Assembly (NCBI GenBank): GCA_910586585.1
Contig: CAJUKA010000005.1
Location: 52,231-116,230 of the forward strand
Source of the DNA: an uncultured Lachnospiraceae bacterium
GTDB lineage: Bacteria; Bacillota; Clostridia; Lachnospirales; Lachnospiraceae
Reading direction: 5' to 3'
Length of the DNA: 64,000 nt
Within the stretch, counting starts at the first letter, position 1. Each line of letters opens with the position of its first letter. The translations under genes were made by a program, and so were the position numbers. Under the pieces are notes generated by a model. The model was not told where the DNA came from. It saw only the letters and a list, made by a program, of their open reading frames with translations, and did not search any database. This document shows positions 15,850 to 24,701 of this stretch, in pieces.

Positions 15850-17322
15850 ATGGATATTTTATCATACAGCGCTGTAGCGCTTGGCACAGCGATAAAAGAA
15901 GGAAAAGTTACTGCCATAGAAGCAATGGAGGCAGTACTTGCAAGGATTGAAGAACAGGAACAAACCATTCATGCCTATCTAACCATTGACAAAGAAGCTG
16001 CTCTTGCCGCGGCCGCGCTGGTTCAGAAAAAAATAGAAACAGGGGCGCTTACAGGAGCGCTTGCAGGGGTTCCTGTAGCGATTAAGGATAATCTGTGCAC
16101 GGAAGGAATGAAAACAACCTGTGCTTCAAAGATACTGGAAAATTTTATTCCCACATTTTCGGCAGAAGCAGTATGCAGGCTTCAAAAAGCAGGGGCAGTG
16201 ATTATCGGAAAAACCAATATGGACGAGTTTGCCATGGGTTCAACAACAGAAATTTCCGCATATGGCGTGACAAAAAATCCATGGAACAAAGAGCATGTAC
16301 CGGGCGGTTCGTCAGGCGGCTCTGCAGCCGCAGTAGCCAATGGAGAATGTCATTTTGCGCTAGGTTCAGATACAGGAGGATCCATCAGGCAGCCAGCTTC
16401 TTTCTGCGGTGTAGTGGGGATGAAACCAACATATGGTACAGTTTCACGGTATGGATTGATTGCATATGGTTCTTCTTTGGATCAGATAGGTCCGATAACA
16501 AAAAATGTAACAGACTGCGCTGCCGTTTTAGAATTGATTGCCGCCTATGACAATAAGGATTCGACCTCTGTCAACAGAAAGGACACCAATTTTACGACAG
16601 CGCTGGTGGATGATGTAAGGGGTATGAAAATAGGAATTCCACGGGATTATTTGGGAGACGGACTTGATGAAGAGGTTAAGAAGTCTGTGCTTGCAGCCGC
16701 AAAGAAGCTTGAAGAAAAAGGTGCGATTGTGGAAACGTTTGATTTAAGCCTTGTGGAGTATGCCATTCCGGCATATTATACCATTGCGGCTGCTGAAGCA
16801 AGCTCCAATTTGGAACGCTTTGATGGAATCAAATATGGATACCGCACCAAGGAATATGAAGGGCTGCACAATATGTACAAAAAAACGCGCTCAGAAGGCT
16901 TTGGTCCAGAAGTGAAACGAAGAATTATGCTGGGTTCCTTTGTATTAAGTTCTGGTTATTATGATGCTTATTATTTGAAGGCGCTGAAAGTAAAGGCGAT
17001 GATAAAAAATGCGTTTGATCAGGCATTTGCAAAATACGATTTGATTTTGGGGCCTGTAGCCCCGACAACAGCTCCAAAGCTTGGAGAGAGCTTGTCGGAT
17101 CCTATAAAAATGTATTTGGGGGACATCTATACAATCTCTGTGAACCTTGCAGGCCTTCCGGCGATTTCTGTTCCATGTGGAGAGGATTCTAAGGGTTTGC
17201 CAATAGGGCTGCAGTTAATCGCAGACCGCTTTCAGGAAAAGAAGTTATTACAGACAGCATATGCATATGAACGATGCAGGATAAGGGAAAGGAGTGAGAA
17301 GGCAGATGACAAAACAATATGA
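15850..17322 (+). CDS. gatA: Asp-tRNA(Asn)/Glu-tRNA(Gln) amidotransferase subunit A
   Basis: Amidase-signature enzyme of about 490 residues that releases ammonia from glutamine (or asparagine) for transfer by GatB. The Ser-cisSer-Lys triad region is visible: GVPVAIKDN (Lys), PGGSSGGSAAAVA and GSDTGGSIRQPASFCG (both Ser). The start is the ATG at 15850, preceded by AGGAGAG; the ATG at 15838 would overlap that site. The gene overlaps gatB by 17 bases, so the two are translationally coupled. Confidence 0.96.
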   Translation: MDILSYSAVALGTAIKEGKVTAIEAMEAVLARIEEQEQTIHAYLTIDKEAALAAAALVQKKIETGALTGALAGVPVAIKDNLCTEGMKTTCASKILENFIPTFSAEAVCRLQKAGAVIIGKTNMDEFAMGSTTEISAYGVTKNPWNKEHVPGGSSGGSAAAVANGECHFALGSDTGGSIRQPASFCGVVGMKPTYGTVSRYGLIAYGSSLDQIGPITKNVTDCAAVLELIAAYDNKDSTSVNRKDTNFTTALVDDVRGMKIGIPRDYLGDGLDEEVKKSVLAAAKKLEEKGAIVETFDLSLVEYAIPAYYTIAAAEASSNLERFDGIKYGYRTKEYEGLHNMYKKTRSEGFGPEVKRRIMLGSFVLSSGYYDAYYLKALKVKAMIKNAFDQAFAKYDLILGPVAPTTAPKLGESLSDPIKMYLGDIYTISVNLAGLPAISVPCGEDSKGLPIGLQLIADRFQEKKLLQTAYAYERCRIRERSEKADDKTI

Positions 17323-18739
17323 GACCGTCATCGGTTTAGAAGTTCATGTTGAGCTTGCAACAAAGACAAAAATATTTTGTGGATGTTCCACAGCTTTTGG
17401 AGGAGCGCCCAATTCCCACACATGTCCTGTCTGTACGGGAATGCCTGGAACACTGCCTGTACTGAACAAACAGGTAGTTCAGTATGCGGTGGCAGTTGGC
17501 CTTGCAACAAACTGCACAATTACGCAGTACTGCAAATTTGACAGAAAAAATTATTTTTATCCAGACAATCCGCAAAATTATCAAATCAGTCAGCTCTATC
17601 TTCCTATATGCAAAGATGGGAACGTGGAGATTGAAGTTCCAGAAGGTAAGAAAACCATTGGAATTCATGAAATTCATATGGAAGAAGATGCTGGGAAATT
17701 GATTCATGACGATTGGGAAGATTGTTCCCTTGTGGATTATAACCGATCAGGAGTACCACTTATTGAAATTGTATCCAAACCAGATATGCGCAGTGCTGAA
17801 GAAGTGATTGCTTATCTGGAAAAGCTTCGTATGATTATTCAGTATTTAGGAGCTTCTGACTGCAAATTGAACGAGGGTTCTATGCGTGCAGATGTAAACA
17901 TTTCCGTGCGGGAAGCTGGTTCTGATCAGTTTGGTACTAGGACAGAGATGAAAAATTTAAACTCATTTCGTGCCATTACACACGCAATTGAAAATGAACG
18001 GGAGCGACAGATTGAACTGTTAGAATCGGGACAGCAGGTAGTGCAGGAAACAAGGCGTTGGGATGACGCAAAAGAATATTCGTATGCGATGCGTTCCAAG
18101 GAAGATGCACAGGACTATCGATATTTTCCAGATCCTGATTTAGTGCCGATATCTATCAGCGACGCGTGGCTAGAAGAACTCAAAGCCAGCCAGCCGGAAT
18201 TTCGTGAGGAAAAAATGGAGCGCTACAAAGCGGAGTATGATATTCCAGAGTATGATATTGGTATTATCACAGATTCCAAACATTTAGCAGATTTGTTTGA
18301 AGAGACAACCGCACTGTGCGGTCAGCCAAAAAAAGTTTCAAACTGGATTATGGGAGAGACACTGCGGCTTTTAAAAGAGAAAAATATGGATGCCAAAGAC
18401 CTTTTGCTTTCGCCCCAGAATCTGGCGGGTTTGATTCGGCTGACAGACAGCAAGGCTGTCAATTCAACAGTGGCAAAAGAAATTTTTGCAGTAATGTTTG
18501 ACGAGAATATTGACCCTGAAAAATATGCAGAAGAAAAAGGACTAAAGACTGTAAATGATGAGGAGGCGCTCAGAAAAGCGATCGCAGAAGTTATCGCATC
18601 AAATCCGCAGTCAGTAGCAGATTATCAGGGCGGCAAAGAAAAAGCGATTGGTTTTTTGGTCGGTCAGACAATGAAAGCAATGAAGGGCAAAGCAGACCCT
18701 GTGATAGTCAATCAGTTATTAAAAGAAGCGCTCATTTAA
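17306..18739 (+). CDS. gatB: Asp-tRNA(Asn)/Glu-tRNA(Gln) amidotransferase subunit B
   Basis: Subunit of about 477 residues that binds misacylated tRNA, phosphorylates the Asp or Glu side chain with ATP and accepts ammonia from GatA. Seen: YETVIGLEVHVELATKTKIFC at the start, zinc-type cysteines in CGCSTAFGGAPNSHTCPVCTG, PDNPQNYQISQ, and the GNEGSMRAD-like LNEGSMRADVNIS. The C-terminal YqeY-like tail (NPQSVADYQGGKEKAIGFLVGQTMK) is complete. The ATG at 17306 is preferred over the GTG at 17294. A strong terminator follows at 18761. Confidence 0.96.
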   Translation: MTKQYETVIGLEVHVELATKTKIFCGCSTAFGGAPNSHTCPVCTGMPGTLPVLNKQVVQYAVAVGLATNCTITQYCKFDRKNYFYPDNPQNYQISQLYLPICKDGNVEIEVPEGKKTIGIHEIHMEEDAGKLIHDDWEDCSLVDYNRSGVPLIEIVSKPDMRSAEEVIAYLEKLRMIIQYLGASDCKLNEGSMRADVNISVREAGSDQFGTRTEMKNLNSFRAITHAIENERERQIELLESGQQVVQETRRWDDAKEYSYAMRSKEDAQDYRYFPDPDLVPISISDAWLEELKASQPEFREEKMERYKAEYDIPEYDIGIITDSKHLADLFEETTALCGQPKKVSNWIMGETLRLLKEKNMDAKDLLLSPQNLAGLIRLTDSKAVNSTVAKEIFAVMFDENIDPEKYAEEKGLKTVNDEEALRKAIAEVIASNPQSVADYQGGKEKAIGFLVGQTMKAMKGKADPVIVNQLLKEALI

Positions 18740-18760
18740 AATTAAATATGCTGCTGCATG

Positions 18761-18815
18761 AATCCCTTTTGTACATCAAACATGTCATTGATATACAAAG
18801 GGGATTTTGATTTTT
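18761..18815 (+). terminator. Intrinsic terminator of aspS-gatCAB
   Basis: AATCCCTTTTGTA (18761-18773) pairs with TACAAAGGGGATT (18794-18806) over 13 positions with one G-T wobble, and is followed by a T-rich tail to 18815. Confidence 0.85.
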
Positions 18816-18866
18816 GGTTCTGAATGAATAGACTTTACAAAAATAGTATGAAAAAGAGAAGTCTTA

Positions 18867-18875
18867 TGATATAAT
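18867..18875 (+). promoter_or_regulatory. Extended -10 promoter element ahead of the zinc-ribbon/FIST/MCP genes
   Basis: TGATATAAT is a perfect extended -10 (TG-A-TATAAT). The -35 region 17 bases upstream is poor (TATGAA), so activity probably rests on the extended -10. The first gene starts about 97 bases further on. Confidence 0.45.
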
Positions 18876-18971
18876 AATACTAATCCTATATTTGTCAGGT
18901 TATGTCAAAACAGAGCAGGAAAAGAAAACTGTTCAAACGGATAATTTGCATGGAGTAAGAGAGGGATGTGT

Positions 18972-19430
18972 ATGGATTCAAATTTAATTCAATATGTACA
19001 GATTTATAATGTGCCAACAGTATGTAAAAACTGCGGCGGCGTATTGGTGTACAAAGGGTTGGGAGAATATTACTGTGAGAAGTGCAGAGAGAAGGATTAT
19101 GATAATTACGGAAAGACGCGAAATTATATTGAAAAAAATCCAGGGGCATCTGCGGTGGATATTGAAAAAAACATTGGTGTGAGCAGAGTTGCTATCCGTG
19201 AGATGCTAAAGGAGTCACGTTTTGAAATTGCCAAGGGTGTAAAATCGTTTTTGTATTGTGAAGGATGTGGGCAGGAAATCCGCACTGGGAGATATTGTCA
19301 GGGTTGCGAGAAAGAAATTCATCTTGCAATCGAGCGGCAGCAGCGGGAGAAACTTCGTAACAATGCGCAGGGATTTGCGATTGGCAGAGAAGAACAGGAA
19401 GGTCAAAGACGGTTCAGGCGTGACAAATAA
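18972..19430 (+). CDS. Double zinc-ribbon protein with winged-helix HTH, flagellar-operon (YvyF) like
   Basis: About 152 residues. Residues 10-40 hold a zinc ribbon (CKNCGG...YYCEKC), residues 50-80 an HTH-like segment (SAVDIEKNIGVSRVAIREML) and residues 90-115 a second ribbon (CEGCGQEI...YCQGC); the rest is basic and charged. This order resembles proteins annotated as YvyF or flagellar operon proteins in Firmicutes, but I am not certain. The start is the ATG at 18972, six bases after GAGGG. It is followed by a FIST sensor and a chemoreceptor, consistent with a motility or signalling role. The function is unknown. Confidence 0.6.
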   Translation: MDSNLIQYVQIYNVPTVCKNCGGVLVYKGLGEYYCEKCREKDYDNYGKTRNYIEKNPGASAVDIEKNIGVSRVAIREMLKESRFEIAKGVKSFLYCEGCGQEIRTGRYCQGCEKEIHLAIERQQREKLRNNAQGFAIGREEQEGQRRFRRDK

Positions 19431-19459
19431 CCCCATGGACAAAAACGGAGGATATGGAT

Positions 19460-20533
19460 ATGAAAGTAATATACGGCAGCAGCAAGAATGGTGATGCATC
19501 GGAGGCATTAAAAAATGTGAAGTCTCCAGAGGCGTTGTTTTTTACAGTTGCGAGTGAAGATATGCTGGAGGATACTGCTAGAGAAATTGAGAAGCGGTTT
19601 CCTGGGGTGCCTTCTATTGGAGGTGTTGGTCAGGCATATATTGACAAGCAGTTTTTTGATTCAGGCATTACAGTGATTGCGATGAGCGATCATATTAAAG
19701 TGGTTGCGAATGTTTTAGAACAGGCATCGGTGATGCCAATGAAATATATCAAACGTCTTGAGGATGCCGTAAAAGCAGTAGGAGGTGAGCGTGGCAGTAC
19801 TGCATGCTTTGATATCTGCTCTGCGGGTGCAGATGTGCGTGCCGTCACAACGCTGTCAAACTTTCTTTGCCGCGCAGGATATGACCTTGCAGGCGGAACA
19901 AGCAACTCAGCAGCAGTTGCCTGCAATGGAAAGGTCTATACAGATGCGTGTGCCTTTTTTATTTTTAAAAACCTAAAAGGAAAGATAAAATCGTATAAAG
20001 AAAATATCTATGTGCATCCACAGGGCACAAAGAAACAGTTTATGGTGACAGATGCAGACCCCAAAAATTACAAGATTCGTACCTTGGAAAACATGTCTGC
20101 TGAGAAAGTGTATACTTCTGAATTGGGCATAAATCGGGATAAAATAACAACACAAACATTTAAAAATCCATTTGGGCATGTTTGTGATTCTGACACATAC
20201 ATTGTTTCTATAAAGGGCGTTGAGGCGGACGGAAGCATGATAACCTTTCGGCCTGCGAACAAGATGGATTTTCTTACAATATTACATATAGACGATTATC
20301 GCGCAGTGGTTCAGGATACGATTTGCAATATTAAAAAGGATTTGACGAATGCATCTGCGGTACTTTCTGTCAATTGCTTGTTTCGTTATATCATGTTCAA
20401 TGAGGATCACTATTGGGATACCTATCTTGCAGAGATGAGCCACAGCTTTTCCCATGCGGGTATGGTTGGTGTCGGTGAGCACTACAATACACAGTTCGTA
20501 AATCAGACAATGTGCTGTCTGGCATTTGAGTAG
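19460..20533 (+). CDS. FIST-domain sensory protein
   Basis: About 357 residues with FIST_N (roughly 1-190) and FIST_C (about 200-357) features: MKVIYGSSKNGDASEALKN, PSIGGVGQAYI, ICSAGADVRAVTTLSNFL, DLAGGTSNSA, and SVNCLFRYIMFNEDHYW followed by GEHYNTQFVNQTM. FIST proteins are predicted to bind small ligands such as amino acids and pass the signal to kinases or chemoreceptors. GGAGG eight bases before the ATG at 19460 sets the start. The next gene, 11 bases later, is a soluble chemoreceptor, so the two probably form a sensor-transducer pair. Confidence 0.85.
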   Translation: MKVIYGSSKNGDASEALKNVKSPEALFFTVASEDMLEDTAREIEKRFPGVPSIGGVGQAYIDKQFFDSGITVIAMSDHIKVVANVLEQASVMPMKYIKRLEDAVKAVGGERGSTACFDICSAGADVRAVTTLSNFLCRAGYDLAGGTSNSAAVACNGKVYTDACAFFIFKNLKGKIKSYKENIYVHPQGTKKQFMVTDADPKNYKIRTLENMSAEKVYTSELGINRDKITTQTFKNPFGHVCDSDTYIVSIKGVEADGSMITFRPANKMDFLTILHIDDYRAVVQDTICNIKKDLTNASAVLSVNCLFRYIMFNEDHYWDTYLAEMSHSFSHAGMVGVGEHYNTQFVNQTMCCLAFE

Positions 20534-20544
20534 GGGGAATAAGT

Positions 20545-21489
20545 GTGCTGAAATTATTTGGAAAAAATCAAACAAAAAAAGAGTTGGAGGCGTTGTCAGA
20601 AACAAAAACTTTTGATAAATATCCATTGGATTATGCATTGACAAGCGCTTACAGGACAGTGAATGAATTGGCAGAGGATGTTTTTTTGACAACGCAAAAG
20701 ATGCGATATGCAACTGATCAGCTATATGGTCTGCAAACAGATATTGTGGGGCTTCAGAATGAAGTTAATGCGTTAGATGATGGTTTTTTGGAAATCACAA
20801 CAGCAGCAGAAAAGTTTCATGATGTAGAAATGGAAGTAGCACGCTCTGTTTCGGAGGCACAAGGGCATATGCAGCGGCTGAAGCAGGAGTCAAATTCTGT
20901 GGAGGAGAACTTTAAGAATGTATTTCAGACTTTTGAGCTGCTGCAGAATGCACTCAACAGCATAAGAAACAGTTTATTAGGAATCAGTGAAGTTGCAGAC
21001 CAGACAGATCTTTTAGCGCTCAATGCAAGTATTGAGGCGGCAAGGGCAGGAGAGCATGGAAAAGGCTTTTCTGTTGTCGCGGAAGAAGTTGGTAAGCTTG
21101 CAAAAATGAGCCAGGATATGGTTGAAGGTATCCATGCCAATATTTTAGAGGTAGAGAAAAAAAGCAGTGAACTGAATCGGTTTATGTTATCGTCTGACGA
21201 GGCATTGATTGGCAATATCAAAAGTATGGATGAAACCAGCAGATATTTTAATGATATTAAAAAAAGTGTTTCAGGAACAGCAGATGTTCAGCTAGAAATT
21301 GCAAATGCTGTTGAGAGAAACCGCACCTATGTCAAAAAAGTTGAGGATTCTCTTGCGGCAGCAGCGGGAGTTTATGGCGATATTATACACAAAATGGATA
21401 TTGATGACAGCAAAAAAGGTGTACTTATGGAATCTTTTCAAAATATTATAGAACAGGCAATTGCCATGGTGAAGGAACTTCCAGAATAA
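20545..21489 (+). CDS. Soluble methyl-accepting chemotaxis protein
   Basis: About 314 residues, no transmembrane segment. The signalling tip is typical (ISEVADQTDLLALNASIEAARAGEHGKGFSVVAEEVGKLA), flanked by long coiled coil. There is no recognisable sensor domain; residues 1-90 are short and unassigned. GTG start seven bases after GGGGG. A cytoplasmic receptor lacking a sensor next to a FIST protein suggests that FIST supplies ligand detection in trans. It would act with CheA/CheW encoded elsewhere. Confidence 0.9.
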   Translation: MLKLFGKNQTKKELEALSETKTFDKYPLDYALTSAYRTVNELAEDVFLTTQKMRYATDQLYGLQTDIVGLQNEVNALDDGFLEITTAAEKFHDVEMEVARSVSEAQGHMQRLKQESNSVEENFKNVFQTFELLQNALNSIRNSLLGISEVADQTDLLALNASIEAARAGEHGKGFSVVAEEVGKLAKMSQDMVEGIHANILEVEKKSSELNRFMLSSDEALIGNIKSMDETSRYFNDIKKSVSGTADVQLEIANAVERNRTYVKKVEDSLAAAAGVYGDIIHKMDIDDSKKGVLMESFQNIIEQAIAMVKELPE

Positions 21490-21579
21490 AATCCCTGATA
21501 AGAACAAAAATTAGGATTAATTAAAGAAGATTTTTCTTACTTGCCGCGCGGTCCCCTGTATGGAGCTGCGCGGTAAATG

Positions 21580-23307
21580 TTAAAATAGGAGATTTTCCGA
21601 TGTGATTTCTTGATTTTGAATATTTTTGCGTATGCGCAGAATGACATAGGTTCCCATATTCTTTGTACTATGATAAGTAAGACCATATTCTGAGCCATAA
21701 TAAAGCTGTATTCTTTGATGTACATTTTTCACACCATATCCCTTGCTGTCTTTGGTAAGGATTTTTTCACATTCTTCTTCGGACATTCCACAGCCATTAT
21801 CCATGATTTTAAATATAATATCTTCTTTTTCCTGACCGCAGGAGAATGATAAAATTGCAGGGCTCGGAAGTTCACGCTGATCTAAGCCATGAATGATTGC
21901 ATTTTCTGCAAGAGGCTGAAGCAGCAGGCTTGGTATTGGATACGCTAAAACCTGACTGTCTATATCATAAACAACATCAAACGACTGCGCATGCATCATC
22001 TGCTGGATAGAGATATAGGATTTTGTATTTTCGAGTTCGGAGCCAATCGTTGTAATCGGCTGTCCTTTGTTTAACATTGTCCTGTAAAAGGTTGAGAGCA
22101 GCCGGGCCATTTGGCTGATATCATGCTGGCCAGACATAATTGCCTTGCTGTTTATAAGCGACAAACTATTGTACAAAAAATGAGGGTTGATTTGAGATTG
22201 GAGAATTTCAATCTCATATTTTTGCTGCCGTATTTTGGACAGAAGGACTTCATTTACCAGATTGTTCAAGGTATGAACCATTTTTTGAAAAGAGGTAATC
22301 AACTGACCAACTTCATCGGTGCTTTCAGAGGAAACAGAAAGCGCGTAGTTTCCCTGTTCAACTTGTTCCATATTTGCAGAAAGCTGTATAATCGGGGAAA
22401 CAATAACTTTTGAGAGTTTGGAACTGACAAAAAGGATTAAAAGAATACACATAAATACCATACATAGGGCAATATAGGTAATATTGTTGGCAGCCGCGGT
22501 AACAGTACGAACTGGACGGTAGAGCAAAGCAGTCCAGCCAGAAGGCGTTAGGGTTTCTGTTTTGGTAATATAACCAGGCAGTTTATCTGTCCAGAGATCA
22601 CGAGAGGCAGCAATCGTATCTGTATTTATCAGTTCGGTATACTGATAGATGGTTTCTTTCGAATCATTTAGCAGTACAAATCCATAGTTGCTTTCAAATA
22701 GGCTTTCAGCAGCAGCCAATGCAGAATTCAGATCGATAGACATACAGATAATATTGGTATATGGTACATAATGATAATACATTTGGCAGATTAAATTCAA
22801 AGTCTTGCCGTTTTCTGAGATGCAGAAAAAAGGTACTGTCGTCTGGCAGACTTTTTCGTACCATTGTTTATTCTGCGCCTCTGTCAACGGACGCAGTGTA
22901 TTGTCATGAGGGTAGATATGTGCATCGGTATAAATTGTGATGGATGTGATATCACTGTTGAGAGAACGGGTTGTCAGAAATAAGGGGTCAATGGTGTCGC
23001 GGTAGGTTAGATACATTTCATAGTTCGAAGTATAGTCTTTCGCAAGGGCGAGGCGAATATTTTCGTTCCAGACTATGAGATTCATTGTCGTAAGATACGA
23101 ATTTAGCTTGTATTCTAGCTGCATAACTTCCCGATGAAGTGTTTCACGCAGAGCGGTTTCTTCCCGCTCGATAAGCAGAGAGTACACTTTGCTATAGGAA
23201 AAGAATCCCAAAAGTACGATTGGAATTAGTCCGATAACCAGACTGATTCCAATAATTTTATTTTGAAATTTTAAATTGAGAAATTGCTGTTTAACCTTTT
23301 GTTTCAT
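21580..23307 (-). CDS. Sensor histidine kinase, YesM/LytS-type
   Basis: Membrane kinase of about 575 residues. TM1 spans residues 18-38, an extracellular sensor of about 240 residues follows, TM2 spans about 277-297, then HAMP (SPIIQLSANMEQVEQGNYAL), a His_kinase domain with phospho-acceptor H376 in SQINPHFLYN, and a HATPase domain (PLAENAIIHGL, DNGCGM, GYGVKNVHQRI). ATG at 23307 follows AAAGGA by five bases; the upstream response regulator ends 10 bases earlier. The pair lies divergent to a sugar transporter and glycosidase operon and very probably senses the incoming oligosaccharide. Confidence 0.93.
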   Translation of the reverse strand: MKQKVKQQFLNLKFQNKIIGISLVIGLIPIVLLGFFSYSKVYSLLIEREETALRETLHREVMQLEYKLNSYLTTMNLIVWNENIRLALAKDYTSNYEMYLTYRDTIDPLFLTTRSLNSDITSITIYTDAHIYPHDNTLRPLTEAQNKQWYEKVCQTTVPFFCISENGKTLNLICQMYYHYVPYTNIICMSIDLNSALAAAESLFESNYGFVLLNDSKETIYQYTELINTDTIAASRDLWTDKLPGYITKTETLTPSGWTALLYRPVRTVTAAANNITYIALCMVFMCILLILFVSSKLSKVIVSPIIQLSANMEQVEQGNYALSVSSESTDEVGQLITSFQKMVHTLNNLVNEVLLSKIRQQKYEIEILQSQINPHFLYNSLSLINSKAIMSGQHDISQMARLLSTFYRTMLNKGQPITTIGSELENTKSYISIQQMMHAQSFDVVYDIDSQVLAYPIPSLLLQPLAENAIIHGLDQRELPSPAILSFSCGQEKEDIIFKIMDNGCGMSEEECEKILTKDSKGYGVKNVHQRIQLYYGSEYGLTYHSTKNMGTYVILRIRKNIQNQEITSENLLF

Positions 23308-23317
23308 ATACGTCCTT

Positions 23318-24427
23318 TCATTGTTTGCTTCCTTGTCGGAACCGTTCCGGTGTCGTTCCATATAATTTCTGAAAGCTTTTGCAAAAATAGGAGGTGTTGG
23401 GATAACCTACAGATTGGCTGATATCCGTTACTTTCATATTTGTATTTAATAAGAGCTCCTGTGCCTTTTCCATTCGGATCTGCTTGATATATTTGCTCAA
23501 AGTGCAGCCGGTTGCTTGCGCAAAGATGTTGCTGAGATAGTTTGGATTTAGGTATACCAAGTCTGCAAGAGAATTTAAAGTCAGCTCTTCATGGTAGTGT
23601 TCACGAATATATTGTTCGACCTGAAAGATGGCATAATTTGAAGCATTTTGTTCCTGATTGAAGGTATTGACAACAAGAGACAAGTAATGCTCAATTAATT
23701 CGACAATATCAGAAAAACGACGGAAACGATAGATTTCTCCAGCCGCTTCCTGAAGTACATCATCCATTTGTTTTGGAATTGCCGCAAGGAGGATTTTTAA
23801 TAGAGACGTACATATATAACGAATATAAATATGCGATAAATTCGGAAGCTGCGCATAACTGTTAAGCAAGGTATGAACCTGCATGGAAAGCTGTTCCGCC
23901 TGCCGCATTTTGACCGCTGATTCAATATTTTGCAAAGCAAGGCTGGTGGCAGTATCAATAGATGGATGATTGATTTCTTTTGCTGCAATTTCAGGTATTG
24001 TATCATGAAAATGAGCTTCGATATATTGATCCGATTTGGCAAATTCAATTTTTTTGGAATCAAGGCGGCTGATAATTTCTGTCAGCAATTTATCAAATTC
24101 GGTTGGGTCAACTGGTTTTAAGATATAGCTTACTGCCTTTAGAGACAGTGCGGCTTTGACATACACAAAATCATCATATCCGCTAAAAAATAAAATTTCA
24201 ATATCAGGGTTCTGTTCTTTGACTTTTTTAGCAAGCTCGATGCCATTTAGAAAAGGCATTTCAATATCACATAATAAGATATCTACATGATTGTTTGAGA
24301 GTTGTTCGAAAGCATCACGTCCATTTTGTGCTTCCAGAATATGGAGAATATGTTTGCTATCTCTCAACAAAAAGCGAATAAGGTCCCGTTCATGCGCTTC
24401 GTCATCGGCAATCAGTAGTGTATACAT
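23318..24427 (-). CDS. AraC-type response regulator, YesN-like
   Basis: About 369 residues. Receiver domain at 1-120 with DDE near the N-terminus, phospho-acceptor Asp in DILLCDIEMPFLNG, and Lys in YILKPVDP. A helical linker of about 140 residues follows. The C-terminal AraC-type double HTH runs from LNSLADLVYLNPNYLSNIFAQATG to TDISQSVGYPNTSYFCKSFQKLYGTTPERFR. The kinase gene follows on the same strand. It probably activates the divergent transporter operon from the 24428-24701 spacer. Confidence 0.94.
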   Translation of the reverse strand: MYTLLIADDEAHERDLIRFLLRDSKHILHILEAQNGRDAFEQLSNNHVDILLCDIEMPFLNGIELAKKVKEQNPDIEILFFSGYDDFVYVKAALSLKAVSYILKPVDPTEFDKLLTEIISRLDSKKIEFAKSDQYIEAHFHDTIPEIAAKEINHPSIDTATSLALQNIESAVKMRQAEQLSMQVHTLLNSYAQLPNLSHIYIRYICTSLLKILLAAIPKQMDDVLQEAAGEIYRFRRFSDIVELIEHYLSLVVNTFNQEQNASNYAIFQVEQYIREHYHEELTLNSLADLVYLNPNYLSNIFAQATGCTLSKYIKQIRMEKAQELLLNTNMKVTDISQSVGYPNTSYFCKSFQKLYGTTPERFRQGSKQ

Positions 24428-24595
24428 GGCGTTTGTATTCTCCTTTCCCATCCAATGCATTCTCGAAGTTTCTTTGTTTTTTATTCATTCTTTCATATTT
24501 CTGTAACTGAAGGTAGTATATCATAATAAATTTTTTGGTACAATTAGCGGAAAACAAGAACTGTAAAATGTAATATGAATGTGAAAATTGTTATA

Positions 24596-24625
24596 TTTAC
24601 TTGGGAATCTGTCAAAGGATATACT
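24596..24625 (+). promoter_or_regulatory. Possible promoter of the oligosaccharide operon
   Basis: TTTACT at 24596-24601 and TATACT at 24620-24625, 18 bases apart, lie 77 bases before the binding-protein gene. The weak -35 fits an activator-dependent promoter, with the divergent AraC-type regulator as the natural candidate. Confidence 0.4.
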
Positions 24626-24701
24626 AAATATATCAACGTTGAAAACAAGGAACACTTTAGTATGACCATTTATTCAGGAAAACCTGGGGAAGGATAACAA
24701 T

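Noticed and set aside
21538..21576. GC-rich hairpin (TTGCCGCGC/GCGCGGTAA) as a terminator
   Set aside because: The stem is good but no T-run follows on either strand, so I did not call it.
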